NCBI GenBank assembly: GCA_002049825.1
Contig: MVCZ01000187.1
Coordinates: 1-6,586 of the forward strand
Reading direction: 5' to 3'
DNA from: Candidatus Zhuqueibacterota bacterium 4484_188
Lineage (GTDB): Bacteria > Calditrichota > Calditrichia > RBG-13-44-9
DNA length: 6,586 nucleotides
Shown: positions 6,247 through 6,586 of the stretch, in pieces
Layout of the letters: the number at the start of each line of letters is the position of its first letter
Position numbering within the stretch: the stretch's first letter is position 1
The notes under the pieces: model-generated
The model's input: the letters and a program-made list of their open reading frames with translations, nothing else
The model's database searches: none
Told to the model about the DNA's origin: nothing
Translations under genes and position numbers: made by a program

Positions 6247-6586
6247 AACGGCGTAAAAAAAGCAAACGGGAAGATATTATCGCGGAATGGCTACAACTCT
6301 ACCCCATCCGGGAGTTTGACTCCGAAACAGACGAAAACGGACGGGTGGTGGTCATCGTTCCCCGGCAGGAGAACTGGTTGTTCCGGAAAATTTTACCCAA
6401 ACCAAATCTGCCGGCGGGACGGGTAAAACTGGATGAAGTGGGCAGTTTTGTCTGGCAGTGCTGCGATGGAGAACACACCGTTGCTAACATCAGCAAATTA
6501 CTGGATGAAAAATTTGCCGAACGGGTAAAACCTGCAGATGAACGAACGGTTGTCTTTCTGCAGCAAATGTACAAAGAGCAGTTTAT
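6243..6586 (+). CDS. PqqD-like protein with N-terminal extension (3' end outside window)
   Basis: 114 residues are visible before the window ends. The N-terminus is strongly basic (MKRRKKSKR). About residues 13-55 form an extension with a hydrophobic strand (GRVVVIVP). From about 60 the pattern is that of the PqqD family: VKLDEVGSFVWQCCDGEHTVANISKLL, KF, then VVFLQQMY. PqqD proteins adopt the RiPP recognition fold that binds leader peptides for radical-SAM and related enzymes, but many stand-alone members, especially with such an extension, have no known function. No PqqA-type peptide or maturase is seen here. Adjacent Cys73-Cys74 replace the usual single residues before DG. The ATG overlaps the regulator's stop (ATGA) and has a strong SD, so it is co-translated with the regulator. 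It lacks an in-window stop only because the window ends. Confidence 0.8.
   Translation, partial: MKRRKKSKREDIIAEWLQLYPIREFDSETDENGRVVVIVPRQENWLFRKILPKPNLPAGRVKLDEVGSFVWQCCDGEHTVANISKLLDEKFAERVKPADERTVVFLQQMYKEQF

Noticed and set aside
6299..6574. Minus-strand open frame at the window end
   Set aside because: It lies opposite the PqqD-like gene, whose + strand translation shows the family pattern and a strong SD.

Overview
This window is a densely packed, single-direction stretch of bacterial chromosome. All recognisable genes lie on the + strand, with gaps of 3 to 119 bp, and GC content is intermediate. Secreted lipoprotein and periplasmic parvulin-type chaperones next to mfd, a sigma-54-type response regulator and a PqqD-like protein point to a diderm (Gram-negative) bacterium. 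The combination fits the FCB-related lineages (Calditrichota, KSB1 or Ignavibacteria type). That placement is inferred from gene content and protein flavour only and is weak.

Layout: the 3' part of mfd (1-1317) is followed by a 119-bp gap with an exact 44-bp tandem duplication (1299-1386). Each copy carries a TATAAT-type promoter candidate. Next come three consecutive genes for exported SurA/parvulin-family folding factors: a 528-aa predicted lipoprotein with two parvulin-like domains (1437-3023), a 281-aa predicted lipoprotein with one degenerate parvulin-like domain (3027-3872), and a SurA-like periplasmic protein (3918-4875) whose reading frame is broken near 4400-4440. A response regulator with receiver, sigma-54 AAA+ and Fis-type HTH domains follows after 9 bp (4885-6246). 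It overlaps by 4 bp a PqqD-like protein that runs off the end of the window (6243-6586).

The three chaperone genes probably form one transcription unit acting on outer-membrane or exported proteins in the periplasm. Only the SurA-like protein keeps both active-site histidines of parvulins. The three parvulin-like domains of the two lipoproteins lack them and are more likely binding or chaperone domains than isomerases. The regulator and PqqD-like gene may be read from the same transcript, but no functional link to the chaperones is visible.

The most unusual features sit at the start of the first chaperone gene. Two different perfect tandem duplications lie within about 240 bp: a 44-bp unit that doubles the promoter, and a 48-bp in-frame unit that doubles the hydrophobic core of the signal peptide. 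Together with the frameshift in the SurA-like gene, these are either recent mutations in one secretion-chaperone operon or assembly errors. Read-level data would decide. I see no CRISPR array, RNA gene, insertion sequence or clearly novel multi-gene system.
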